The notes under the pieces were generated by a model. The model saw only the letters and a program-made list of their open reading frames with translations. It did no database searches and had not been told where the DNA came from. The position numbers and the translations under genes are program-made. This document shows positions 56,849 to 64,000 of a stretch of 64,000 nt of DNA, piece after piece; the stretch's first letter is position 1; every line of letters starts with the position of its first letter. Source of the DNA: Bacteroidota bacterium (GTDB lineage: Bacteria; Bacteroidota; Bacteroidia; Chitinophagales; LD1); the NCBI GenBank assembly GCA_016715625.1, contig JADJZU010000003.1:1-64000 (forward strand), in the 5' to 3' direction.

Positions 56849-57844
56849 CTAGCCGGAAGCGTAGAGCGCTTTGAAATACGATACCGTAATTTCTAATCCT
56901 TTTTTGAAATCGAATTTTGGCTCATAGCCCAGCAGTTTTTCTGCTTTAGAGATGTCAGCCAGGGAATTTCTTACGTCCCCTTTTCGGGTTTCGCGATAGG
57001 TTGGTACGTGGGTGCTTTTGAGCAATTGTTGAATAGAAGAATACAATTGATTAACGGAGAAGTTCTCTCCCACTGCTATATTATACACCTGCCCAAAGGC
57101 TTCCGGATGGTCGCAAAGCATGGCGCGCACATTAGCCTGCACGGCATTTTCCACAAAAGTAAAATCGCGCGTTTGCTCTCCATCGCCATCAATAAATACC
57201 TCTTCCTGCTTCATAATCTTGGAAACGAACAAGGGTATAACGGCAGCATACTGTCCATTGGGGTCTTGCTTCGGCCCAAAAATATTGAAGTAGCGTAAAC
57301 CCAGAATGTTCATCCCATATACTTTATGAAACACATCGGCATACAACTCATTGGCATACTTACTGACTGCGTAAGGCGACAACTGTTTACCAATTTTATC
57401 TTCCACTTTGGGCAAACTTTTTTCATCGCCATACACCGAAGAAGAGGAAGCATAAACAAAATTCTTAACGCCTGCATCTTTAGCAGCGGATAACATGTTC
57501 ACAAAGCCACTCACATTTACATCGTTTGTGTTCCAGGGCTCGTTGATGGAACGGGGCACTGAGCCTAATGCAGCCTGATGCGACACAAAGTCGATGCCCG
57601 CGCAAGCCTTGCGGCAGTCATCTAATTTGCGCAAGTCACCTTCCATGAACTCGAATGCACGATTCGATTGAAACTCATCAATGTTAGACATACGTCCCGT
57701 AGCCAGGTTATCGAATACACGAACCTTCCCGGCTCCGTTTTTTAAAAGATACTCTACAATATTGGAACCGATAAACCCCGCACCTCCGCTCACTAAAAAA
57801 GAGGCTTGCGACAAGTCCTTTGTATGATATTTTGTTTCAAACAT
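56849..57844 (-). CDS. UDP-N-acetylhexosamine(uronate) 4-epimerase (WbpP/TviC-like)
   Basis: Extended SDR of 331 residues. Rossmann motif SGGAGFIGS near 19-27, FDNLATG at beta-2, the substrate loop HQAALGSVPRSI, which is diagnostic for the WbpP/TviC group, catalytic Ser and Tyr in SSSSVYG and YAVSKYANE, and IDGDGEQTRDFTF. WbpP acts on UDP-GlcNAc or UDP-GlcNAcA. With the WbpO/TviB-type dehydrogenase two genes upstream it would make UDP-GalNAcA for surface polysaccharide, the same pair as in Vi-antigen synthesis. Last gene of the polysaccharide operon; its stop codon abuts the convergent cyclase stop. Confidence 0.88.
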   Translation of the reverse strand: MFETKYHTKDLSQASFLVSGGAGFIGSNIVEYLLKNGAGKVRVFDNLATGRMSNIDEFQSNRAFEFMEGDLRKLDDCRKACAGIDFVSHQAALGSVPRSINEPWNTNDVNVSGFVNMLSAAKDAGVKNFVYASSSSVYGDEKSLPKVEDKIGKQLSPYAVSKYANELYADVFHKVYGMNILGLRYFNIFGPKQDPNGQYAAVIPLFVSKIMKQEEVFIDGDGEQTRDFTFVENAVQANVRAMLCDHPEAFGQVYNIAVGENFSVNQLYSSIQQLLKSTHVPTYRETRKGDVRNSLADISKAEKLLGYEPKFDFKKGLEITVSYFKALYASG

Positions 57845-57877
57845 TTTGGGTGATTAAGCTACCGCTTTGTAGCGATA

Positions 57878-58945
57878 TTATCTTTTGGCGTATTGTGCTT
57901 CGTAGTAATTCTTGTAATCTCCACTGGTAACGCGGTTAAGCCATTCTTCATTAGCCAAATACCAATCCACTGTTTTTTCCAGTCCTTCCTCAAACTGCAA
58001 CGATGGCTTCCATCCCAGTTCATTTTGCAACTTGGTAGAATCAATAGCATACCGGAGATCGTGGCCGGCTCTGTCTTTTACAAAAGTGATGAGTTTTTCG
58101 TTGCTGCCATCCGGACGGTTCAACTTTTTATCCATGATGCGACATAACAGCCGAATTACATCAATGTTGGTCCATTCGTTGTGGCCGCCAATATTATAGG
58201 TGCTGCCGGGTGTAGCCTTATTTAAGATAACATCAATTGCCCGGGCATGATCTACCACATACAGCCAATCGCGCACATTTTCCCCTTTGCCGTAGATGGG
58301 AAGCGGCTTATTGTTTTTGATGTTGTGAATACACAGCGGTATCAGTTTTTCGGGGAAGTGGTTAGGGCCATAGTTATTGGAGCAATTAGAGATTACCACT
58401 GGTAGATTGTAGGTATCGTAATAGGCTCTAACGAAGTGGTCGCTGGCGGCTTTTGATGCCGAATAAGGGCTGTGCGGATCGTATGGAGTTGCTTCGGTAA
58501 ACAAACCGGTTTCTCCTAATGTGCCATAAACCTCATCGGTAGATACATGGTAAAATCGCTTATCGGTGGGCAGTGGCTTGTCTTTGGAACAACCCCATAT
58601 AGATTTAGCGGCATTCAAAAGATTCACAGTGCCTATCACATTGGTATTCACAAACTCTAATGGATTGGAAATGCTTCTGTCCACATGGCTTTCTGCAGCC
58701 AAATGCACAACGGTATCAAACTGCTCAGCCTGAAACAAGTCGTTAATAAAAGTAGCATCCACGATATCGCCCTTTACAAAACGATAGTTCGGCAGTGTCT
58801 CTATGTCTTTCAGGTTTTCAAGATTGCCCGCATAGGTGAGTTTGTCTAAATTCACAATCTGAGAGTTGGTGTATTTGGTTGTAAACAAACGCACCACATG
58901 CGAACCAATAAATCCGGCACCTCCGGTAATTAATATCTTCTTCAT
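57878..58945 (-). CDS. rfbB: dTDP-glucose 4,6-dehydratase
   Basis: Converts dTDP-glucose to dTDP-4-keto-6-deoxyglucose. 355 residues with GGAGFIGSHV (NAD motif), LDKLTYAGNLENL, HLAAESHVDRSI, the catalytic STDEVYG (Thr-Asp-Glu) with YSASKAASD (YxxxK), SNNYGPNHFPEKLIPL and YGKGENVRDWLYV. All are RmlB signatures. No rmlA, C or D lies in the window, so the final deoxysugar (rhamnose or an amino-sugar) is not determined. The gap to the dehydrogenase gene upstream is 12 bp. Confidence 0.94.
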   Translation of the reverse strand: MKKILITGGAGFIGSHVVRLFTTKYTNSQIVNLDKLTYAGNLENLKDIETLPNYRFVKGDIVDATFINDLFQAEQFDTVVHLAAESHVDRSISNPLEFVNTNVIGTVNLLNAAKSIWGCSKDKPLPTDKRFYHVSTDEVYGTLGETGLFTEATPYDPHSPYSASKAASDHFVRAYYDTYNLPVVISNCSNNYGPNHFPEKLIPLCIHNIKNNKPLPIYGKGENVRDWLYVVDHARAIDVILNKATPGSTYNIGGHNEWTNIDVIRLLCRIMDKKLNRPDGSNEKLITFVKDRAGHDLRYAIDSTKLQNELGWKPSLQFEEGLEKTVDWYLANEEWLNRVTSGDYKNYYEAQYAKR

Positions 58946-58957
58946 TTGCTATACCGT

Positions 58958-60250
58958 TTATAAACTCCAGTAATTAAATTCTTTCACACTGTTTCTCAAA
59001 TCACCCTTTACATCCACAACTATTCCATCCGGTTTTAACACGGTCTTAAAAAACGAATCATTCATATCAGAATACTGGTCGTGATTCACCGCCACTATGA
59101 CAGCATCGTAATCTTTACCGTATTCTTTATGTAAGTGAATGCCATACTCCTCATGAAACTCCTCTGCATCGGCCAGCGGATCAACTACTTCTGTTATCAC
59201 AGAGTAACGCTTAAGTTCCTCAATTACATCCACCACCTTGCTGTTGCGGATGTCGCTTACATTTTCTTTAAAAGTTGCTCCCATCACGAGTACACGAGTA
59301 GCATCTATTTGTTTGTGAAGTTTTATAAGTTGTTGCACCAGTTTACGGGCTACGTGTGCCCCCATGTCGTCATTGATTCTGCGGCCGGCTAAAATCACTT
59401 CCGGGTTATAGCCCAGCTCGTTGGATTTATAAGTTAAGTAATATGGGTCCACGCCAATGCAATGTCCGCCTACCAAGCCCGGGAAAAACTTGAGAAAGTT
59501 CCACTTTGTTCCAGCAGCTTCCAACACTTCGTAGGTATTGATACCCATCAAATCAAAAATCCTCGATAGTTCATTCATTAAGGCAATGTTCAAATCGCGC
59601 TGGGTATTCTCGATAATCTTGGCGGCTTCGGCCACTTTTATACAAGATGCACGGTGAGTACCTGCGGTAACAATAATTTCGTAGGTGCGGGCTATAACAT
59701 CAAGCGATTCAGAATCGCTACCCGATACCACTTTCTTAATTTTGGTGATAGTATGTTCTTTATCGCCCGGATTAATACGCTCCGGAGAGTACCCCAATTT
59801 AAAATCACCGTTCTTCAAACTAAGGCCTGATACTTTCTCCATTACCGGTAGACAATCTTCTTCGGTACATCCAGGGTAAACGGTAGATTCAAAAACAACG
59901 TAGTCGCCTTTTTTCAGTGCTTTGCCAATAGTAGTGGACGCAGCCAACACAGGCTTCAAATCCGGAACATTGTGTTTGTCGACCGGGGTAGGAACAGCTA
60001 CAATAAAAAAGTTAGCCTGTTTTAAATCATCTATATCTGCTGTAAAATAAATATCCGTGCCCTCGAATGCCGATGCATCTAACTCATTGCTCGGGTCAAT
60101 CTTATTGCGCATCATGTCTACGCGCTTCTGGTTGATGTCGAACCCCACTACGGAAATCTTTTTGGCAAACTCTAAGGCAATGGGTAATCCCACATAACCT
60201 AAACCAATAACCGCTAACTTCTTTTCCTTTTTTAATAACTGATCTACCAT
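58958..60250 (-). CDS. UDP-N-acetylhexosamine 6-dehydrogenase (WbpO/TviB-like)
   Basis: NAD-dependent nucleotide-sugar dehydrogenase of 430 residues. N-terminal VIGLGYVGLPIALEF, IVAVPTPVD, ESTVYPGCTEE and GYSPERINPGDKEH (the group's signature), then the catalytic Cys in GGHCIGVDPYYL, and a C-terminal UDP-binding domain with VLVMGATFKENVSDIRNSKV. The GYSPERINPGDK block places it with WbpO/TviB rather than with Ugd. It would give UDP-GlcNAcA (or GalNAcA), the branch-point for the WbpP-like epimerase and for the WbpD/WbpE-type enzymes in this cluster. Confidence 0.92.
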   Translation of the reverse strand: MVDQLLKKEKKLAVIGLGYVGLPIALEFAKKISVVGFDINQKRVDMMRNKIDPSNELDASAFEGTDIYFTADIDDLKQANFFIVAVPTPVDKHNVPDLKPVLAASTTIGKALKKGDYVVFESTVYPGCTEEDCLPVMEKVSGLSLKNGDFKLGYSPERINPGDKEHTITKIKKVVSGSDSESLDVIARTYEIIVTAGTHRASCIKVAEAAKIIENTQRDLNIALMNELSRIFDLMGINTYEVLEAAGTKWNFLKFFPGLVGGHCIGVDPYYLTYKSNELGYNPEVILAGRRINDDMGAHVARKLVQQLIKLHKQIDATRVLVMGATFKENVSDIRNSKVVDVIEELKRYSVITEVVDPLADAEEFHEEYGIHLHKEYGKDYDAVIVAVNHDQYSDMNDSFFKTVLKPDGIVVDVKGDLRNSVKEFNYWSL

Positions 60251-60283
60251 AACTTATATAAATGATTAAATGAAAAAAATAAC

Positions 60284-60865
60284 TTAAATCTTATTTACCT
60301 TGCCATCTTTCAATTGATACTTTTCCTTGCTCTCAGGACACTCTGCTATTCCGTTTTTATCGAATGATAACTTGTGTCCATACTCACTCATCCATCCACT
60401 TTGCTTTGCCGGATTCCCAACAACCAATGCATAGGCCGGTATATTTTTGGTAACCACTGCCCCTGCACCAATAAAAGCGAATTCCCCAATGTCGTGACCA
60501 CAAACTATGGTCGCATTTGCCCCTATAGATGCACCACGCATAACAGTAGTAGATGCATATTGCCCTCTGCGGCTAACTTGACTTCGCGGGTTGGTTATGT
60601 TAGTGAAAACACAACTAGGCCCTAAGAAAACATCATCCTGACAAGTTACACCTGTATAGATGGAAACATTATTCTGCACTTTTACATTATTACCTAACAC
60701 TACGCCCGGACTTACGACCACATTTTGTCCTAAATTGCAATTCTCCCCTATCACACAATCGCTCATCACATGACTGAAATGCCAGATTTTGGTTCCTTTC
60801 CCAATCCGGCATCCTTCGTCAATAACTGCTGACTCGTGTGCAAAAAATGGTTTCTCCATCATCAT
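60284..60865 (-). CDS. UDP-2-acetamido-3-amino-uronate N-acetyltransferase (WbpD/WlbB-like)
   Basis: Left-handed beta-helix acetyltransferase of 193 residues. Hexapeptide repeats run through the whole protein (AVIDEGCRIGKGTKIW, CVIGENCNLGQNVVVSPG, ASIGANATIVCGHDIGEFAFIGAGAVV). The insert NPRSQVSRRGQYASTTVMRG and the C-terminal VVGNPAKQSGWMSEYG are typical of WbpD/WlbB. It would acetylate the 3-amino group made by the DegT aminotransferase at the right edge. Its start overlaps the UXS-like gene stop by 4 bp. MMMEK at the N-terminus leaves three possible start codons. Confidence 0.9.
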   Translation of the reverse strand: MMMEKPFFAHESAVIDEGCRIGKGTKIWHFSHVMSDCVIGENCNLGQNVVVSPGVVLGNNVKVQNNVSIYTGVTCQDDVFLGPSCVFTNITNPRSQVSRRGQYASTTVMRGASIGANATIVCGHDIGEFAFIGAGAVVTKNIPAYALVVGNPAKQSGWMSEYGHKLSFDKNGIAECPESKEKYQLKDGKVNKI

Positions 60866-61734
60866 TCGAAACGATGTTTTGATTTGTATAATTCTTCCTG
60901 CGATAGCCCTCTAAAGTAGTCGTAGGTAATTTTTAATCCTTCCTCGCGCGACACCTTTGGCTCCCAACCCAATATTTCTTGGGCTCTGGTAATATCGGGC
61001 TGCCGTTGCTTTGGGTCATCTACCGGGAGATTCTTATAGACTACCTTTTGTTTAGTACCGGTAAGCCTAATTATCTCCTCGGCAAACTGTGATATTGTAA
61101 TCTCCGAAGGATTACCAATGTTGACAGGCTGGTGATAGTCACTTAAAAGAAGGCGATAAATACCCTCCACCAAATCATCTACGTAACAAAACGAGCGGGT
61201 TTGTGAACCATCGCCAAACACTGTTAAATCTTCTCCACGCAATGCTTGACCAATGAATGCGGGCAACACACGCCCGTCATTTAAACGCATGCGAGGACCA
61301 TAAGTGTTGAAGATTCTCACAATTTTGGTATCTAAACCATGAAAGGTGTGATAAGCCATAGTAATGGCCTCCTGAAATCGTTTAGCCTCATCATATACTC
61401 CGCGCGGACCCACAGGATTAACATTGCCCCAATAGTCTTCTTGTTGCGGATGCACTTGTGGGTCTCCATACACTTCACTAGTTGATGCAATCAACATACA
61501 GGCATTTTTCGCTTTTGCCAAGCCTAAAAGATTATGTGTACCAAGTGACCCTACCTTTAAAGTCTGGATTGGAATTTTCAGATAATCGATAGGGGAAGCA
61601 GGCGATGCAAAGTGTAGTATATAATCTAAATGCCCGGGCACATGGACAAATTTGGAAACGTCATGGTGGTAAAACTCAAAATACTCCAGTTCACCAAGAA
61701 AACCTGCGGCACCAGTTATCAAAACTTTTTTCAT
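60862..61734 (-). CDS. UDP-glucuronate decarboxylase-like SDR (UXS family) lacking part of the NAD fold
   Basis: Extended SDR of 290 residues close to UDP-xylose synthases: FASPASPIDYLKIPIQTLK, STSEVYGDPQVHPQ, the GVYDEAKRFQEAI catalytic Tyr-Lys, RIFNTYGPRMRLNDGRVLP and GDGSQTRSFCYV. After MKKVLITGAAGFLG the sequence jumps directly to ELEYFEFYHHDV; the helix, beta-2 and the Asp-Asn-Leu that hold NAD ribose (about 30 residues in relatives) are missing, in frame. The true family length is about 310-325. Either the enzyme is inactive or about 90-100 bp were lost in the assembly. It follows ugd by 1 bp, the usual Ugd-UXS pair to UDP-xylose. Confidence 0.85.
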   Translation of the reverse strand: MKKVLITGAAGFLGELEYFEFYHHDVSKFVHVPGHLDYILHFASPASPIDYLKIPIQTLKVGSLGTHNLLGLAKAKNACMLIASTSEVYGDPQVHPQQEDYWGNVNPVGPRGVYDEAKRFQEAITMAYHTFHGLDTKIVRIFNTYGPRMRLNDGRVLPAFIGQALRGEDLTVFGDGSQTRSFCYVDDLVEGIYRLLLSDYHQPVNIGNPSEITISQFAEEIIRLTGTKQKVVYKNLPVDDPKQRQPDITRAQEILGWEPKVSREEGLKITYDYFRGLSQEELYKSKHRFE

Positions 61735-61735
61735 G

Positions 61736-63034
61736 TTATCTGCCTATTGAATAATACTCTATACCTAAATCCAACATATGCTTTAAAGAATATAGGTTTC
61801 TACCATCAAAAATTAGTTTTTCAGTTAGAGAAGTAGAAATCTTCTCAAAGTCAGGAGAACGAAACTCGTTCCATTCAGTAACAATTGTCAAAAAATCTGC
61901 ACCAATCAAAGCTTCATCTTTATCCTTTGCAAAAAACACCTTATCACCAAAAACTTGTTGCACATGTTTCATTGCCTCGGGGTCATAGGCTCGCACCACA
62001 GCTCCGGCCTCTAAAAATTTTTCTATTAAATAAAGAGCAGGAGCCTCGCGAATGTCATCGGTATTAGGCTTAAAGGCCAAGCCCCACACCGCAATTACTT
62101 TACCTTTCAAATTACCCTTGAAACGGTTAGCTATTTTTTGATAAAAGTTCTTGCGCTGGTCGTCATTCACCCGCATCACAGCTTCCAAAATCCGGAAATT
62201 ATAATTGTGTTCATTGGACGTATAGTAGAGTGCCTTAACATCTTTCGGGAAACAACTTCCGCCATATCCCACTCCTGGGAAAAGAAACCGCTTACCGATT
62301 CTTGAATCGGTACCAATTCCTTTGCGAACATTGTCTACATCGGCACCCACCCGTTCGCATAAGTTGGCAATCTCATTCATAAAGGAAATCTTTGTGGCCA
62401 GAAATGCGTTAGCTGCGTACTTAGTAACTTCGGCACTACGCTCATCCATAAACAAAACCGGATTGCCCTGGCGCACAAATGGCTCATAGAGTTCTTCCAT
62501 CAACTTCTTAGCCTTTTCGCTACCGGTACCTACCACGACTCGTTCAGGCTTCATAAAATCTTCTACCGCAACGCCCTCCCGTAAAAACTCCGGATTACTG
62601 ACCACATCAAATGCCACCTGCGCGTGGAGTTGCACTTTTTCTCGAACTTTATCCGCAGTGCCCACCGGGACAGTACTCTTATTCACAATCACTGTGTATG
62701 AATTCAAAATTTTGCCCAAGTCTTCAGCTACCCCTAAAACATATTTGAGATCGGCACTTCCATCCTCACCTGGAGGGGTAGGCAAAGCCAGAAAAATAAT
62801 TTTTGCCCCCTTGATACCATCCAACAAAGAGGTAGTAAACTTCAATCTGCCTTGCTTCGTATTTCGTTCAAAAAGAACATCTAAATCAGGCTCGTAAATT
62901 GGGATAACTCCGGCTTGCAATGATTTAACTTTCTCTTGATTTACGTCTATGCAAACAACTTCATTTCCTGTTTCAGCAAAACAAGTTCCGGTGACTAAAC
63001 CCACATACCCAGTACCTACAACGGCAATTTTCAT
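61736..63034 (-). CDS. ugd: UDP-glucose 6-dehydrogenase
   Basis: Makes UDP-glucuronate by two NAD-dependent oxidations. 432 residues: VVGTGYVGLVTGTCFAETGN, IYEPDLDVL, FLALPTPPGEDGSADLKYV, NKSTVPVGTADKVR, SNPEFLREGVAVEDFMKPERVVVG, the catalytic Cys in GVGYGGSCFPKDVKAL and a C-terminal WGLAFKPNTDDIREAPAL. All family blocks are present and the length is normal. Overlaps the aminotransferase gene by 4 bp and is 1 bp from the UXS-like gene. Confidence 0.95.
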   Translation of the reverse strand: MKIAVVGTGYVGLVTGTCFAETGNEVVCIDVNQEKVKSLQAGVIPIYEPDLDVLFERNTKQGRLKFTTSLLDGIKGAKIIFLALPTPPGEDGSADLKYVLGVAEDLGKILNSYTVIVNKSTVPVGTADKVREKVQLHAQVAFDVVSNPEFLREGVAVEDFMKPERVVVGTGSEKAKKLMEELYEPFVRQGNPVLFMDERSAEVTKYAANAFLATKISFMNEIANLCERVGADVDNVRKGIGTDSRIGKRFLFPGVGYGGSCFPKDVKALYYTSNEHNYNFRILEAVMRVNDDQRKNFYQKIANRFKGNLKGKVIAVWGLAFKPNTDDIREAPALYLIEKFLEAGAVVRAYDPEAMKHVQQVFGDKVFFAKDKDEALIGADFLTIVTEWNEFRSPDFEKISTSLTEKLIFDGRNLYSLKHMLDLGIEYYSIGR

Positions 63035-63999
63035 GACCCTTTCGAATTAAAAATTGAGATAAAACTTTTTACTATAAAATTCAACTCCTGCTGCTCAAAC
63101 TCTGTGTGCATAGGTAAACTAAGAACAGAATTACACAAGGTCTCGGTTACAGGAAATGACGAAGAAGGGTTAATGGCACTTTCGTAAGCCTTTTGATGGT
63201 GCAAGGGGATTGGATAGTAAATCATACTTGGAATACCCACTCCAGCTAACTTAGTCCTAACTTCATCTCGCTGAATACCTGACAATTGCAGCGTGTATTG
63301 ATGAAACACATGAGAGGAATATGGAGCGCGTACCGGCACTTTAACCCCTGCCAATTCTGCAAATGCATTATCATAAAAATCAGCTACGCGATTTCTTCTT
63401 GCTGCAAAATCATCCAAATATTTCAGCTTAACCTGTAATACCGCAGCTTGTAGTGTATCTAACCTGGAATTGACACCAATTTCATCATGCACATATTGAA
63501 CACTTTGACCGTGATTGGCAATCTTTCTGATTTTGGAGGCTAGCTCCTCATTGTCGGTATTTACCGCCCCTCCATCGCCAAAGCACCCCAGATTTTTAGA
63601 AGGAAAAAAAGAGGTAGTTCCAACAGTGCCCATCGTGCCACTTTTCTTTTTGGAGCCGTTACTAAAAGTATACTCAGCTCCAATCGCTTGTGCGTTATCT
63701 TCAATTACATACAAATTGTGTTTCGCTGCTATGTTCAAAATTGGCTCCATATCTGCACATTGCCCAAAAAGATGAACAGGAACAATTGCTTTTGTTTTGG
63801 GAGTGATAGCGGCCTCAATTGCTGCCGGGTCAATAGTAAAAGTATCCGGATGAACATCCACCAAAACGGGTGTCAGCCGTAGTAATGCAATCACCTCCGC
63901 TGTGGCTACGTATGTAAATGAAGCGGTGATGACCTCATCCCCTGGTTGTAAGCCAAGCGCCATCATAGCAATTTGTAAAGCGTCTGTACCATTGGCACA
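63031..63999 (-). CDS. DegT/DnrJ/EryC1 sugar aminotransferase (WbpE-like), 5' partial
   Basis: PLP-dependent nucleotide-sugar aminotransferase; the gene runs off the right edge, and the frame is open to 63999 as CANGTDALQIAMMALGLQPGDEV, so the ATG at 63966 is internal. Conserved: ITASFTYVATAEVIALL, VPVHLFGQCADMEPI, VIEDNAQAIGAEY, and the PLP-lysine segment SFFPSKNLGCFGDGG, then NHGQSVQYVHDEIGVNSRLD. With a WbpD-like acetyltransferase and WbpO/TviB-type dehydrogenase in the same operon, a WbpE role (3-amination of a UDP-3-keto uronate) is most likely; QdtB- or FdtB-type function on a dTDP-sugar is the alternative because rfbB is also present. Confidence 0.9.
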   Translation of the reverse strand, partial: CANGTDALQIAMMALGLQPGDEVITASFTYVATAEVIALLRLTPVLVDVHPDTFTIDPAAIEAAITPKTKAIVPVHLFGQCADMEPILNIAAKHNLYVIEDNAQAIGAEYTFSNGSKKKSGTMGTVGTTSFFPSKNLGCFGDGGAVNTDNEELASKIRKIANHGQSVQYVHDEIGVNSRLDTLQAAVLQVKLKYLDDFAARRNRVADFYDNAFAELAGVKVPVRAPYSSHVFHQYTLQLSGIQRDEVRTKLAGVGIPSMIYYPIPLHHQKAYESAINPSSSFPVTETLCNSVLSLPMHTEFEQQELNFIVKSFISIFNSKGS

Positions 64000-64000
64000 A

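Overview
The window looks like a chromosomal segment of a Bacteroidota bacterium. Evidence for this: several type IX secretion (T9SS) C-terminal sorting domains of both the type A and the gliding-motility-associated type B kind, SprB-type repeats, a HmuY-like lipoprotein behind a TonB-dependent receptor, a Bacteroidota-type putative porin, the Bacteroidota form of LptE, and several exact matches to the TAnnTTTG promoter element of this phylum. I cannot name a genus. I see no rRNA, tRNA, CRISPR array, insertion sequence, phage or plasmid genes.

Layout. 0-5.5 kb: the tail of a T9SS cargo protein, a GMC oxidoreductase with two small companions, an SDR enzyme and an MsbA-like exporter. 5.6-9.8 kb: a TonB receptor, a HmuY-like lipoprotein and an OmpR-family response regulator. 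Both transcription units carry the same kind of 11-bp tandem repeat upstream. 9.8-15.5 kb: an M42 peptidase, then a four-gene O-acetylation operon (two SGNH proteins, an MBOAT protein, a GNAT protein). 15.7-31 kb: a T9SS cargo protein, fbaB-accD, a rhodanese-thioredoxin lipoprotein, an NtrY-like kinase, MazG, an L,D-transpeptidase, PlsC, an HsdR-N-like nuclease fold, AMP nucleosidase, an M28 peptidase and a beta-propeller protein. 30-46.7 kb: mostly envelope and secreted proteins (two LVIVD-repeat proteins, porin, two giant SprB-repeat proteins) with purine nucleoside phosphorylase and LpxK between them. 46.8-56.8 kb: NifU-like and Mrp Fe-S proteins, an AlkB-type alkane monooxygenase, a DUF2461 protein, LptE, a FadB-like beta-oxidation protein and two tandem adenylate cyclases. 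56.8-64 kb: nucleotide-sugar genes for surface polysaccharide (WbpP/TviC, RmlB, WbpO/TviB, WbpD-like, UXS-like, Ugd, DegT aminotransferase).

How the genes fit together. The right end can make UDP-GlcNAcA and its GalNAcA or diacetamido-uronate derivatives, UDP-glucuronate (possibly UDP-xylose) and dTDP-4-keto-6-deoxyglucose. The O-acetylation operon, LpxK, LptE and the T9SS cargo proteins add to the same picture of heavy investment in the cell surface.

Sequence quality. Nine genes are interrupted by at least twelve single- or two-base frameshifts. All but one lie between families' conserved blocks that line up once the frame is corrected, and most sit in homopolymers. They are best read as residual sequencing errors, so these genes are annotated here across the breaks. 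I found no clear new multi-gene system. The best leads are the shared tandem-repeat operator, the tandem cyclases with a near-identical 54-bp tail, and a nucleotide-sugar enzyme lacking about 30 residues of its NAD fold.
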